Position numbers and translations under genes: made by a program. The notes below the pieces were generated by a model. The model made no database searches and was not told where the DNA came from. It worked only from the letters and a program-made list of their open reading frames with translations. Shown piece by piece: positions 25,894 to 35,365 of a DNA stretch of 64,000 nucleotides; within the stretch, counting starts at the first letter, position 1; each line of letters starts with the position of its first letter. Origin of the DNA: Vibrio sp. Y2-5 (lineage in GTDB: Bacteria; Pseudomonadota; Gammaproteobacteria; Enterobacterales; Vibrionaceae); NCBI RefSeq assembly GCF_014596725.1, contig NZ_JACVEG010000002.1, positions 248,001 to 312,000 of the forward strand, written 5' to 3'.

Positions 25894-26952
25894 ATGACCC
25901 CAGATCAAAAATTCGCTCGCTGGATAAAATATTCCTGCTTCGGGTTTGTCTTTGTATTCGCCTATTTTCTCGTTGCGGATCTAGCGATGCCTTTGACACC
26001 TCAAGCAATGGCGACCCGCGTTGTTACAAAAATTGCTCCTCAAGTTAGTGGCAAAATTGCCAATGTTTATGTCGAAAACAACCAAGCTGTACACAAAGGC
26101 GATGTGCTGTTTGATATCGATCCAACCTCTTACCAATTAGCGGTTGAACAGGCAGAACTAAATCTAAAACAAGTGATGCAAAATAACGAACAACTCGATG
26201 CCTCCATCACAGCTGCACAAGCAGACGTGAAAGCCAGCGTTATCGTTGCTGAGCAAAAACGCCGTGAAGCAAACCGTCTTAACACTCTTTTCCTTCGCAA
26301 CGGTACTTCACAAAAATTAAAAGATGATGCACAAAGTGCAGCGATAGCCGCTCAAGCTAATGTTTCAGCAGCACAAGCTCGACTAAAACAACTACAAGTT
26401 AGCCGTGGAGACATGGACAACAACAACGTGAATATTCGCGTTGCACAAAACCAGCTAGATAAAGCAAAACTGAACCTTTCTTATACTCGCGTTGTGGCTG
26501 AACACGATGGTGTTGTCGCCAACTTGCAGTTAGAAAATGGTACTTACGCAAACGCTGGCAGCCCCCTCGTAGCGTTAGTGGCAGATGAAGTGGACGTTAT
26601 TGCCGATTTTCGTGAAAAAAGTCTGCGCCACTTTTCGTCAAGCAGCCGTGCATTAATCGCTTTTGATAGTAAGCCGGGACAGGTATTTGAAGCCCAACTC
26701 AGTACGCTGGATGCCGGTGTGAGTGCGGGACAGTTCGCCGCTGATGGTAGCCTAGCGACACCGACCACATCCAACCGTTGGGTTCGCGATGCACAACGCA
26801 TGCGTGTCCACCTTGCAATTGATAGCCAGTTGGTCGATCACCTTCCTTCCGGCGCACGCGCAACAGTACAGTTAATACCTGAAAACTCACTATTCTCGTG
26901 GCTGGCAAAAGCGCAGATTCGCTTCCTTAGTGCTCTTCACTACATCTATTAA
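25894..26952 (+). CDS. HlyD/EmrA-type membrane-fusion efflux protein
   Basis: A 352-residue adaptor. It has one N-terminal membrane segment (YSCFGFVFVFAYFLVADLAM), a lipoyl/barrel-sandwich half (VTKIAPQVSGKIANVYVENNQAVHKGDVLFDID), a coiled-coil hairpin (about 85-185) and the second lipoyl half (LSYTRVVAEHDGVVANLQLENGTYANAG), then a beta-barrel. It would bridge an inner-membrane pump to an outer-membrane channel. The partner is presumably the DUF2955 protein 12 bases downstream, as in AaeAB-like pairs. Confidence 0.92.
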   Translation: MTPDQKFARWIKYSCFGFVFVFAYFLVADLAMPLTPQAMATRVVTKIAPQVSGKIANVYVENNQAVHKGDVLFDIDPTSYQLAVEQAELNLKQVMQNNEQLDASITAAQADVKASVIVAEQKRREANRLNTLFLRNGTSQKLKDDAQSAAIAAQANVSAAQARLKQLQVSRGDMDNNNVNIRVAQNQLDKAKLNLSYTRVVAEHDGVVANLQLENGTYANAGSPLVALVADEVDVIADFREKSLRHFSSSSRALIAFDSKPGQVFEAQLSTLDAGVSAGQFAADGSLATPTTSNRWVRDAQRMRVHLAIDSQLVDHLPSGARATVQLIPENSLFSWLAKAQIRFLSALHYIY

Positions 26953-26964
26953 TTAGGGGGTAGC

Positions 26965-28008
26965 ATGAGATTATGGGATCACCCACTGTCTGCGAATGAT
27001 CTCAGACAGTGTCTGCGTATTGCCACTGGAGCAACCCTTGGCTTCACCATCAGTAAACTGTTCGGTTGGGACAATGGCGTGTTCTTCACGGTTACACCAA
27101 TGCTTCTGCTTGGTATGGTTCCGGTTATGAATGCTCACGCAGCTCGTCAGTTGGTTGCAGCCGCCGTGGTATGTGGATTAGAAATAGGCATTCTTGGCGG
27201 GCTATTTGGTGGTCATCCGGGCATGATGACACTGATCGCTTTTAGTCTGTTTTTGGTCAAGTTTGCCTGTATGTCAAAAGGCAGTTTATTTCTGTTTGGT
27301 GCAAACAGCATCATCAGTTTGAGTATCATGCTGCACTTTGCCAGTTACCCGACAACAGACATCAACAACCTCGTTTTTACTAACCTGCTGGCAAGTGTCA
27401 TCTCCGTCGTCATCGCCTATTTAATGACATTCTTCATTCCAGATGTTGAACCGAGAGAGCCACTGCCAAAACCACTAGAAGCAAAGAAAGACCACCGCAT
27501 GCGCCATGAAGCTATCATGGGAGCAACCATAGCGACGCTGTCTTTTATTGTATTTCAGGTATTTAACCTAAGTGACTCCTTGTCCGCTCAAGCCACGACC
27601 GTTTTGCTACTTTTCCCTATGAACTGGAATGGCGCAATGGGTTATGCCCGCAAACGTGCGATGGGGACATTGATGGGTGTCACCTTTGGATTACTTGGTC
27701 AAATCCTGCTGTATGACTGGTCAGATTTACTGTTATTTGTTGTGCCGATTCTTTGGATTGGTGCAATGATCTTCAGCTATATGCACGTGAAAGAGTCGAG
27801 CGGCTCGGGAGCCGGATTTGGTGGCTTGACGACGCTTGGCATCTTGTTCGGGCAATATCTGACTCCGGGCGGCGACTTGGTTTACAGTGCCCTCTACCGT
27901 GTTAGCAGCATTTTGTTTGCAATTGTCGTAACACTGCTGGTGACCTACTTTGTTCATCGCCTGCTCAACCGTTTTGAGTCGACACGATTCAGCCACGAGA
28001 TGGCTTAG
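26965..28008 (+). CDS. DUF2955 (FUSC-like) inner-membrane efflux protein
   Basis: A 347-residue membrane protein with two blocks of about four to five hydrophobic segments (residues 15-155 and 185-335) separated by a charged cytoplasmic loop (VEPREPLPKPLEAKKDHRMRHE). This duplicated layout is that of FUSC/AaeB-type aromatic-acid exporters, although it is shorter. A strong ribosome site (GGGGG) precedes the ATG. With the HlyD protein and MarR regulator it makes a self-contained, ligand-induced export system. The substrate is unknown. Confidence 0.87.
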   Translation: MRLWDHPLSANDLRQCLRIATGATLGFTISKLFGWDNGVFFTVTPMLLLGMVPVMNAHAARQLVAAAVVCGLEIGILGGLFGGHPGMMTLIAFSLFLVKFACMSKGSLFLFGANSIISLSIMLHFASYPTTDINNLVFTNLLASVISVVIAYLMTFFIPDVEPREPLPKPLEAKKDHRMRHEAIMGATIATLSFIVFQVFNLSDSLSAQATTVLLLFPMNWNGAMGYARKRAMGTLMGVTFGLLGQILLYDWSDLLLFVVPILWIGAMIFSYMHVKESSGSGAGFGGLTTLGILFGQYLTPGGDLVYSALYRVSSILFAIVVTLLVTYFVHRLLNRFESTRFSHEMA

Positions 28009-28137
28009 TGACATTCTTAAAAGCTGATACTGCTTGAATGATATTGATTGAAGAAAATTGTATCTGAGAGCAGTTATGCGGATGGTTGAGTTGTGCTAAG
28101 GTGCGCAAAAACAAATCCAAAGGATAAATCATCAGCC

Positions 28138-29451
28138 ATGTCTCTACTCGCTCATAGCTTTACTGATAGTGGAGTTCTATACACTCCGCACACATTCTCT
28201 GTTCCACTTGATTACCAGCATCCTGATCAGCAAACCATTCAAGTGTTTGCTCGCTCAGTCACATCCGCGCGTGGTGATGATCAACACAAACCGTGGCTTG
28301 TTTATTTTCAGGGCGGCCCAGGCTTTCCTTCTCCGAGGGCGACGGCCACCAACGGCTGGATGAAACGAGCATTACAGCAATTTCGCATTCTTCTTCTGGA
28401 TCAACGCGGTACAGGAAATAGCAGTGTCATCAACCATCAAACACTAGCTGGAATGACAGCTACACAACAAGCTCAGTACCTCAGCCATTTCCGAGCAGAT
28501 AATATTGTTCGTGATGCAGAATATATTCGTAAACAATGGAATATAGATAAGTGGGCGATACTGGGGCAGAGCTTCGGCGGCTTTTGCTCATTAACCTATC
28601 TCTCACTTTTTCCAGACAGTTTACTGCGCTCATACATTACCGGTGGTGTGCCGTCGATTTCGCGCCATGCTGACGATGTTTATCGCGCGACTTATCAACG
28701 CACTCTGGACAAAAACGCGGCGTTCTTTACTCAATTTCCTACGGCGCAAGCGCTTTGCCAACGTATTGCCGATCACTTGTTAACCCATGAAATTCTACTG
28801 CCAACTGGTCAACGCTTTACCGTTGAGCAATTCCAGCAAATCGGCATCAACTTTGGTGTTAGTGACAGCTTCATTCCCACCTACTTCACATTGGAAAATG
28901 CCTTTATCACAGTAGAAGGAAAAGAGACGCTACGTTACGAATTTCTGCAAGCAATGATGATGGAGCAAAATTTCCAGACCAACCCTATTTATGCGATTTT
29001 GCATGAGTCTATTTACTGTCAGGGCTTTGCCTCTCTTTGGTCTGCTCATCGAGTCAGACAAGAGTTCCCTCAGTTCAACTATCAAACTGGGCAACCTTTC
29101 CTCTTTACTGGCGAAATGGTTTTTCCTTGGATGTTTGACAGCTACACCAACTTGAAGCCACTGAAACAAGCTGCTCAGTTACTGGCAGAAAAAGAAGATT
29201 GGTCGAACCTATACGATGCATCCGTGCTTGCTAACAACTCAGTGCCCGTGAGCTGCGCTGTGTATGCGGATGATATGTTTGTTGAGATGGATATTAGCCG
29301 CGAAACACTCAAGCTCATTCCAAACAGCAAAGCGTGGATCACCAATCAATATGAACACAATGGCCTGCGTGCGGATGGTGAGCATATATTGGATACATTA
29401 ATAAAAATGGGTGAACATACTGCTGCCAACCTAAACCTCGCGCTTCTTTAG
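28138..29451 (+). CDS. Alpha/beta hydrolase, proline iminopeptidase-like
   Basis: A peptidase-S33-type hydrolase of 437 residues. It has the oxyanion motif FQGGPGFPSP, LLLDQRGTGNS, the nucleophile in GQSFGGF (Ser145), and a late EHNGLRADGEHI region holding the catalytic histidine. It is larger than classical Pip (about 320) and matches the longer aminopeptidases of vibrios. The frame opens at 28093; the ATG at 28138 giving MSLLAHSFTDSG fits the family better. There is no signal peptide. It removes N-terminal residues, especially proline, from short peptides. Confidence 0.88.
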   Translation: MSLLAHSFTDSGVLYTPHTFSVPLDYQHPDQQTIQVFARSVTSARGDDQHKPWLVYFQGGPGFPSPRATATNGWMKRALQQFRILLLDQRGTGNSSVINHQTLAGMTATQQAQYLSHFRADNIVRDAEYIRKQWNIDKWAILGQSFGGFCSLTYLSLFPDSLLRSYITGGVPSISRHADDVYRATYQRTLDKNAAFFTQFPTAQALCQRIADHLLTHEILLPTGQRFTVEQFQQIGINFGVSDSFIPTYFTLENAFITVEGKETLRYEFLQAMMMEQNFQTNPIYAILHESIYCQGFASLWSAHRVRQEFPQFNYQTGQPFLFTGEMVFPWMFDSYTNLKPLKQAAQLLAEKEDWSNLYDASVLANNSVPVSCAVYADDMFVEMDISRETLKLIPNSKAWITNQYEHNGLRADGEHILDTLIKMGEHTAANLNLALL

Positions 29452-29461
29452 TCTCTATGCC

Positions 29462-29494
29462 GTCAAGCGGACTTCGGTTCGCTTGACTCTTTAC
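29462..29494 (+). terminator. Terminator of the iminopeptidase-like gene
   Basis: GTCAAGCG...CGCTTGAC stem followed by TCTTT, about 10 bases after the stop. Confidence 0.8.
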
Positions 29495-29840
29495 CTGCCC
29501 ATCCTCTAAAAATTGAATTTGACTCAAGCAGTTAAACAAAATATCTCGTCCGATTTAATAACCAAATAACAAGCTAACGGCCAGATTAATAACGCGGTAC
29601 AACACAACGTATTGCATGAAACTCACAAAAAATGCATTTTATGCTTATAAAACACACAAAGTTGTTTCAAAACTCTAAATTAATGTTAATTTTTGGTAAT
29701 TTGAACCACCAACACAGTGATCCTAGTCACACTCGCAAATTTCATACCCCTTTTTGATTTTTGATTTCACGTTTCGGCTGATACCCTGCCGCCCTCTTCG
29801 AAATGAATGTCGAAGTGCATAACTATAAGGAGTGTTCACC
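29495..29840 (+). promoter_or_regulatory. Upstream region of the dicarboxylate symporter with a CRP site
   Basis: AT-rich stretch without ORFs. AGTGATCCTAGTCACA at 29716-29731 matches the CRP consensus TGTGA-N6-TCACA at 9 of 10 core positions. AAGGAG eight bases before the ATG at 29841 is the ribosome site. Catabolite activation of a C4-dicarboxylate carrier would be expected, as for E. coli dctA. Confidence 0.6.
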
Positions 29841-31136
29841 ATGGATACCAAGAAGCCGTTATCCCTAACCAGCCGAGTGATCATCGGTATGGTTGCTGGT
29901 ATTTTAACCGGATTCATTATTCGAGCCTTGTTTGAAGGCAATACATTCGTCGACGCCTACATCGTCAACGGACTGTTTGAAGTTGGTGGAAAAATCTTTA
30001 TCGCCAGCTTAAAAATGCTTGTCGTTCCACTAGTGTTTGTATCACTGGTCTGTGGCACAAGCTCTCTAAAAGACATCACCACACTTGGTCGCATGGGTGG
30101 TAAAACGCTCGCGTTTTACATCATCACTACCGCAGTTGCGATTACACTTGCCCTGTTCATGGGTACGGTATTCCAGCCAGGTGCTGGAGCTGACCTGACT
30201 GCAGCAAGCACCTTTGCAGCAACTGAAGCACCGTCATTGGGTAAAGTGATCATTGATATGTTCCCAACCAACCCAATTAGCTCAATGGCTGAAGGTAAAA
30301 CCCTTCAAATTATCGTATTTGCAGTATTGTTTGGTATTGCTATTAGTGCCGCCGGCGAAGCCGGTGAACGTGTGGCAGCCATGTTTAATGACCTAAATGA
30401 AGTGATCATGAAGCTGGTTGCTTTGCTGATGAACATCGCCCCTTACGGTGTGTTCTTCCTGATGGCTAAGCTGTTTACCGGCCTAGGTTTAGGTGCGATT
30501 GTAAACCTAGCTGAGTACTTCCTAGTACTTTCAGCGGCGCTGCTGATCCACGGACTCGTTACTTACAGTGTGATGCTGAAAAGTTTTTCAGGTTTAAGCC
30601 CGATTACCTTCCTGAAGAAAATGGAAGATGCAGTGATGTTTGCCTTCTCTACGGCATCATCTAACGCAACCATTCCGGTTACGATGGAAACAGCAAAATA
30701 CCGACTCGGCGTTGATAACAAAGTGGCATCTTTCACGATTCCGCTTGGTGCAACGGTCAACATGGACGGTACGGCAATCATGCAAGGTGTCGCGACAGCG
30801 TTTATCGCTCAAGCGTTCAACATCGACCTGACTATGGGTGATTACCTAACCGTTATCCTGACTGCAACGCTGGCTTCTATTGGTACGGCGGGTGTTCCAG
30901 GTGTTGGTCTGGTTATGCTGGCAATGGTTCTGAACCAAGTTGGTCTACCACTGGAAGGTATTGCTCTGATCATGGGTGTTGACCGTCTGCTGGATATGAT
31001 CCGTACTGCGGTAAACATCACAGGTGACTGTTGCGTTAGCTGTATCGTCGCGAAATCTGAAAACGCGTTAGACGTAGCAAGATTTAACGACCCACACGCT
31101 GGCGAAAAAGAAGAAGAAGTTCATCTTCATAAGTAA
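29841..31136 (+). CDS. Dicarboxylate/amino-acid:cation symporter (DAACS)
   Basis: A 431-residue secondary transporter of the GltP/DctA family. Signatures are the serine-rich hairpin AFSTASSNATIPVT, the NMDGTAI motif in TM7 (ATVNMDGTAIMQG) and the second hairpin IGTAGVPGVG. RTAVNITGDCCVSCIVAK near the C terminus is typical of Vibrio members. It takes up C4-dicarboxylates, or possibly glutamate/aspartate, with Na+ or H+. The ATG at 29841, preceded by AAGGAG, is preferred to a GTG at 29832. It converges on a DctR-type regulator gene, with a bidirectional terminator between them. Confidence 0.93.
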   Translation: MDTKKPLSLTSRVIIGMVAGILTGFIIRALFEGNTFVDAYIVNGLFEVGGKIFIASLKMLVVPLVFVSLVCGTSSLKDITTLGRMGGKTLAFYIITTAVAITLALFMGTVFQPGAGADLTAASTFAATEAPSLGKVIIDMFPTNPISSMAEGKTLQIIVFAVLFGIAISAAGEAGERVAAMFNDLNEVIMKLVALLMNIAPYGVFFLMAKLFTGLGLGAIVNLAEYFLVLSAALLIHGLVTYSVMLKSFSGLSPITFLKKMEDAVMFAFSTASSNATIPVTMETAKYRLGVDNKVASFTIPLGATVNMDGTAIMQGVATAFIAQAFNIDLTMGDYLTVILTATLASIGTAGVPGVGLVMLAMVLNQVGLPLEGIALIMGVDRLLDMIRTAVNITGDCCVSCIVAKSENALDVARFNDPHAGEKEEEVHLHK

Positions 31137-31150
31137 GCTGGTATGAATGG

Positions 31151-31187
31151 AAAAGCCCCAAGTTGCTTTAGCTCTTGGGGCTTTTTT
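31151..31187. terminator. Bidirectional terminator between symporter and regulator genes
   Basis: AAAAGCCCCAAG...CTTGGGGCTTTTTT has long arms and both an A-run and a T-run, serving two converging genes. Confidence 0.9.
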
Positions 31188-31210
31188 ATGTTGATAGGTT
31201 TGGATACCGA

Positions 31211-31888
31211 TTACCTTTTTATACCAATAGGTCGGCAATAAACCCGTGTCGGCCTGCCCACTTTGCCATGTTCTAAAAACGCAGTGAGTTCGCCACGCTC
31301 AACCGCTTTATCAAGATAGCGCCGGGCAGTACTTTTACTGATGTTCATCATTTCCGCCACACTGCTGGCGGTTTGTTCCACATGGGCATGAGCAAACTGA
31401 GCAATAACCTGTTTCAGGGTAAATTCGTCCGTGCTGGTGTTTGTATCAGCCGTGGCTGGCGCTTGATAGAAAAGACTATCCAACTCACTCTGATGTAATT
31501 TATTGGCTTGTGATAAATGCTGGCGTACTTGAATAAATTTGTTCAGGCTCAGTGATAAACGCTGGTAGTCGACTGGTTTGACTAAGTAATCGAACGCACC
31601 ATAGCGATGCGCTAAGTTAACCGTTTGAGCATCGTTAGCTGCGGTAATCAGAATACACTCTGGTTTATGGTCCAGTTTGAGCCACTCATAAACCAAATCG
31701 ACACCTCGCCCATCAGGCAGATAGTTATCCACGATGACCAAATCTGGTTTGGCTATCGCCATCATTTCCCTTGCCATAGTAAATGAAACAGCGATTCCAA
31801 CTAAATTCAATGACGGCTCTTTAGCGATAAAATGAGCATGTAATGCTGCGATCTCACTGTCATCTTCAACGATCATGACTTTCAGCAT
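31211..31888 (-). CDS. Response regulator, DctR/CitB/DcuR family
   Basis: A 225-residue regulator. The receiver contains Glu8/Asp9/Asp10, phospho-acceptor Asp54 (DLVIVDNYLPDGRG) and Lys (DYLVKPVDYQRL). The C-terminal helix-turn-helix (AEMMNISKSTARRYLDKAVERGEL) is of the DcuR/CitB type. Its ATG overlaps the stop of the sensor kinase gene (TAATG), and AAGGAGG precedes it. It probably activates the carriers on either side, as DcuR and DctR do. Confidence 0.93.
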   Translation of the reverse strand: MLKVMIVEDDSEIAALHAHFIAKEPSLNLVGIAVSFTMAREMMAIAKPDLVIVDNYLPDGRGVDLVYEWLKLDHKPECILITAANDAQTVNLAHRYGAFDYLVKPVDYQRLSLSLNKFIQVRQHLSQANKLHQSELDSLFYQAPATADTNTSTDEFTLKQVIAQFAHAHVEQTASSVAEMMNISKSTARRYLDKAVERGELTAFLEHGKVGRPTRVYCRPIGIKR

Positions 31889-33474
31889 TAGGCCTCCTTA
31901 TTCTTTGGGAAATACAACGTAAATGATGTCGCTTCAGCATCACTGTCCAATTCAATATGTCCGTGGGCGGCTTCTATGATCGACTGTGTCAAATAAAGCC
32001 CAATACCGTGTTCTCTTGAATCTGATTTAGTGGTGTAACCCAATGTAGTCAATTCATCCAGAGGTTGTGTAATCTCTTTGCCATTGTTTGTGACGGATAA
32101 GCCATACTCTAGCGATGACTGCCACATTTCTAACTCTATTCTGCCTTGTTTTTGCCCTTGCAGCGCGTCCATGCTGTTGTCCAGCAAGTTACCCACCACG
32201 GAGCAAAGCTGATCCTGAGTCAATGTATCCGGCATCTGCTGCCAATGTTCTTCTTTGGGTAACAATAACTCTATCTGGAGCTCTTTCGCTTTGATTAATT
32301 TGGCCAGCAACAAGGCGGAAAGCTGAGGAAATTGACCAAACGATTTGAGTTGATCGATCCCTTGTTGATCCGCTCTCGACTGGTTTAACACCACATTCAG
32401 AGCCTGCTCATACTGTCCAAGTTGCAATAGTCCGGCAAGAATAGAAAGCTTGTTCTGATACTCATGGCGAGTCACTCTTAAGCTCTCAATGTATTGTCCT
32501 ACCTGACTGAGGGTTTCAGATAGCGCTTGCAACTCTTCTGACGCACGGAGACTAAATACCGCGCCTTGCTCGCCACTGCGAGACATAGGGATGGTTACTC
32601 GGGTCATAACGCAGTTTTGACCATTTATCCGCACCAATTTATCGAGAAAGTCTTCACCGGATAAGGAGAACAAGGCGCTGTCATCCACCCAGTCCTCAAT
32701 GTTAGCCGTCAACATTTGTCGACGAATACCGAGCAGCTTCTTGGCAGAGTCATTGACAACATAGACTTGTCCATCACTATTCACTGCAAGCAAACCTTCG
32801 TGAGTCGCTTGCAATACTCCTTGTTGCGTCACCAGCGTCTGTTTTAACTCCCACGGCTCCATATGCTGCATATTCTGCTTCACGTAAGTGGAGAAACGCA
32901 CCGCTAAACCAATAGAGACCACGATAATAAACAGCCCAAACATCAATAATCCTGCCAGACGTTTGCTGTTCCACATCTCTAGCGTATTCAGCAAGTAGCC
33001 GACTTTGATCATGCCGACGACCTGTTGATCAGCATTAAAAATGGGAGAAATATAGCGGACAGAAGGCCCTAATGAACCAGAAGCATAGGAAAGATATGAC
33101 TTGCCAAGCTGCAGCGCATCATCGATATCGCCACCAGTAACAGGTAAGCCAACGCGTTCAGATACTGGATGAGCCAGTCGAATTCCCTGACGATTACTCA
33201 CCGTAATAAAGTCCGCATCGCTGACAGAATCAAGCGCCTGAATAAGCGCGCTGACTTGTTGAGAATCGTCGTTTTCAACGGCTGCAATTAAACTCGGCAT
33301 TTTAGCTAACTGCTGAGATTGAACCTGTGCTCGCAATGAAATTTGACGAGTAAGCACATCTTGCAACTGATAGGCACTGTATATCCACCAACCAGTCGCA
33401 ACTAGCAACAACGCAGCACTTAACAACCAGAATAAATGCTTAGTAAATGTGTCCGAGATAAAGCGTACTGTCAT
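31888..33474 (-). CDS. Sensor histidine kinase, CitA/DcuS/DctS family
   Basis: A 528-residue kinase. It has two membrane segments (about 14-34 and 175-197) around a PAS-like periplasmic ligand domain (VSDADFITVSNRQGIRLAHP), a cytoplasmic PAS domain, and then a kinase of the HPK5 type. Its H-box is ...VTRHEYQNKLSILAGLLQLGQ and its G boxes GNLLDNSMDAL and SREHGIGLYLTQSIIEAAHG. Such kinases sense citrate or C4-dicarboxylates. ATG 33474 with GGA upstream is preferred to a GTG at 33486. It is divergent from an anion symporter gene. Confidence 0.93.
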   Translation of the reverse strand: MTVRFISDTFTKHLFWLLSAALLLVATGWWIYSAYQLQDVLTRQISLRAQVQSQQLAKMPSLIAAVENDDSQQVSALIQALDSVSDADFITVSNRQGIRLAHPVSERVGLPVTGGDIDDALQLGKSYLSYASGSLGPSVRYISPIFNADQQVVGMIKVGYLLNTLEMWNSKRLAGLLMFGLFIIVVSIGLAVRFSTYVKQNMQHMEPWELKQTLVTQQGVLQATHEGLLAVNSDGQVYVVNDSAKKLLGIRRQMLTANIEDWVDDSALFSLSGEDFLDKLVRINGQNCVMTRVTIPMSRSGEQGAVFSLRASEELQALSETLSQVGQYIESLRVTRHEYQNKLSILAGLLQLGQYEQALNVVLNQSRADQQGIDQLKSFGQFPQLSALLLAKLIKAKELQIELLLPKEEHWQQMPDTLTQDQLCSVVGNLLDNSMDALQGQKQGRIELEMWQSSLEYGLSVTNNGKEITQPLDELTTLGYTTKSDSREHGIGLYLTQSIIEAAHGHIELDSDAEATSFTLYFPKNKEA

Positions 33475-33730
33475 TGTATTTTCCACTTAGACGCTGAAAC
33501 AAATGCCAAGCGTGCGCATTAGCCAGAAATAAGAAACGTGAGCAATCTCACCGCAATGAAGTTAATGGTTTTAATGAATTTTAAACGTCTAATTTCAAAC
33601 AGTTTACAAGGCAAACCAGAACCAACACCCAAGCTGGAAGTTAACCAAAAAACGAATGACTAGAAATTGATTTTACACAGTAAATGCCTCTGTTGAAGCG
33701 ATATATATAACGAAAACTTAGGAGGTAATT

Positions 33731-35137
33731 ATGATTTCTTCGGCCAACTCAAGATTGCTTTTACTAGCATTACTCGGCGTCATTCTATGGTTCTTTCCCG
33801 TACCAGATGGCTTAACAGATAACGCATGGCAAATGATGGTTATTTTCGTCGTAACCGTTCTTAGCCTGATACTCGCACCACTGCCCTTAGGCGCAATGGC
33901 TTTGATCGGACTGGTCGCTTGTACCGTTTTAGGTGTGCTGCCGATTAAAACCGCGCTCAGCGGGTTTGCAAACCCAACAATTTGGATGATTGCGGCAGCG
34001 TTCTTTATTTCTCGCGGCTTCATCAGTACAGGTTTTGGACGCCGTGTCGGTTACTGGTTTATCTCTAAACTGGGCCATAACTCGCTCGGTCTCGCTTACG
34101 GTTTAGTTCTAACTGACCTTCTTTTCGCACCAGCAACACCAAGCACCACAGCTCGCTGCGGCGGCATTATTTCTCCACTTTTCCGTTCTGTCGCATCTGC
34201 CTATGACTCCGATCCTGAAAAAGGAACCGAGAACAAAATTGGTGCCTTCCTTGTTCAGTGTATCTTCCAATGTAACGCCATCACCTGTGCTATGTTCCTG
34301 ACTTCTATGGCAGGTAACCCACTCGCGGCAAACTTTGCTAAAGAACAAGGCGTTGAGATCACATGGGGCGGTTGGGCGTTAGCCGCTATCGTTCCAAGTG
34401 CGTTATGTCTGTTCTTGATTCCTCTAGTGATGTACTACGTATTCCCACCAGAACTTAAGAAAACACCAGAAATGCGCGCACTGGCAAAACAGCATCTTGC
34501 AGATATGGGCTCAATGAGTCGTGCGGAATGGATGGTCGGTTTTACTTTCCTAGGCATGGTTACTCTGTGGGTTCTTGGGCCTACTCTGGGATTACACGCG
34601 ACTGTGACGGCTTTGCTAGGTTTAGTGTTCTTGCTTATCACACGCACTATCACCTGGGATGCGGTGCTCGGTGAAAAAGAAGCGTGGCATACCATTACTT
34701 GGTTTGCGGTGTTGGTAATGATGGCAGCACAGCTAAACAGCCTTGGTTTTATCAAATGGTTTGGCGACTACGTAAGCAGCTCTTTATCTGGCTTTGGTTG
34801 GGTAACGACGATTGCGATTCTGTTACTGGTTTATTACTACAGTCACTATTTGATGGCGAGTGCAATGGCACACATCAGTGCTATGTATTCTGCGTTCCTT
34901 GCAATAGCTATTTCAGCAGGCGCACCACCAATGCTGGCGGCTATTGTTCTGGGTATTTTCAGTAACCTTTACATGTCGACAACTCACTACTCTTCAGGCC
35001 CTGCTCCAATTCTATTCGGTGCGGGTTATCACTCACTGCAAAACTGGTGGAAGATTGGTTTCGTGTTCTCACTGATCGTTATCCCTATCTTCTTCTTCGT
35101 GGGCGGCGCATGGTGGAAAATTTTGGGAATGTGGTAA
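33731..35137 (+). CDS. DASS-family anion:sodium symporter
   Basis: A 468-residue SLC13/DASS transporter with about 11-12 membrane segments. It starts with a bacterial CitT/YbhI-like N terminus (ILAPLPLGAMALIGL), and the ligand loops are LFAPATPSTTARCGGI and STTHYSSGPAPILFGAGY. It carries dicarboxylates, citrate or tartrate. AGGAGG eight bases before the ATG is a strong ribosome site. It is divergent from the CitA/DcuS-type kinase gene 256 bases away, which argues for control by that pair. Confidence 0.93.
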   Translation: MISSANSRLLLLALLGVILWFFPVPDGLTDNAWQMMVIFVVTVLSLILAPLPLGAMALIGLVACTVLGVLPIKTALSGFANPTIWMIAAAFFISRGFISTGFGRRVGYWFISKLGHNSLGLAYGLVLTDLLFAPATPSTTARCGGIISPLFRSVASAYDSDPEKGTENKIGAFLVQCIFQCNAITCAMFLTSMAGNPLAANFAKEQGVEITWGGWALAAIVPSALCLFLIPLVMYYVFPPELKKTPEMRALAKQHLADMGSMSRAEWMVGFTFLGMVTLWVLGPTLGLHATVTALLGLVFLLITRTITWDAVLGEKEAWHTITWFAVLVMMAAQLNSLGFIKWFGDYVSSSLSGFGWVTTIAILLLVYYYSHYLMASAMAHISAMYSAFLAIAISAGAPPMLAAIVLGIFSNLYMSTTHYSSGPAPILFGAGYHSLQNWWKIGFVFSLIVIPIFFFVGGAWWKILGMW

Positions 35138-35171
35138 ATCCAGATTGACGAGTTAAACTGACCGCTATTTT

Positions 35172-35198
35172 CAGCCCATCCACGGATGGGCTGTTTCA
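35172..35198 (+). terminator. Terminator of the DASS gene
   Basis: CAGCCCATCC-ACG-GATGGGCTG stem followed by TTTCATT. The T-run is short, so confidence is moderate. Confidence 0.65.
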
Positions 35199-35365
35199 TT
35201 GTCACGTCACTGAATTCCATCAATATTTGCCCGACTTCACACTCCGGTTATTAATTAAGCGTATCTATAAGCAGAATCTACTGAGTTCACATTCTAACCC
35301 TAAGATCCTTTCTACACTGAGGCATATCATTTCAACAACGCTGTAAGAAAGTGCGAGGATCCATA

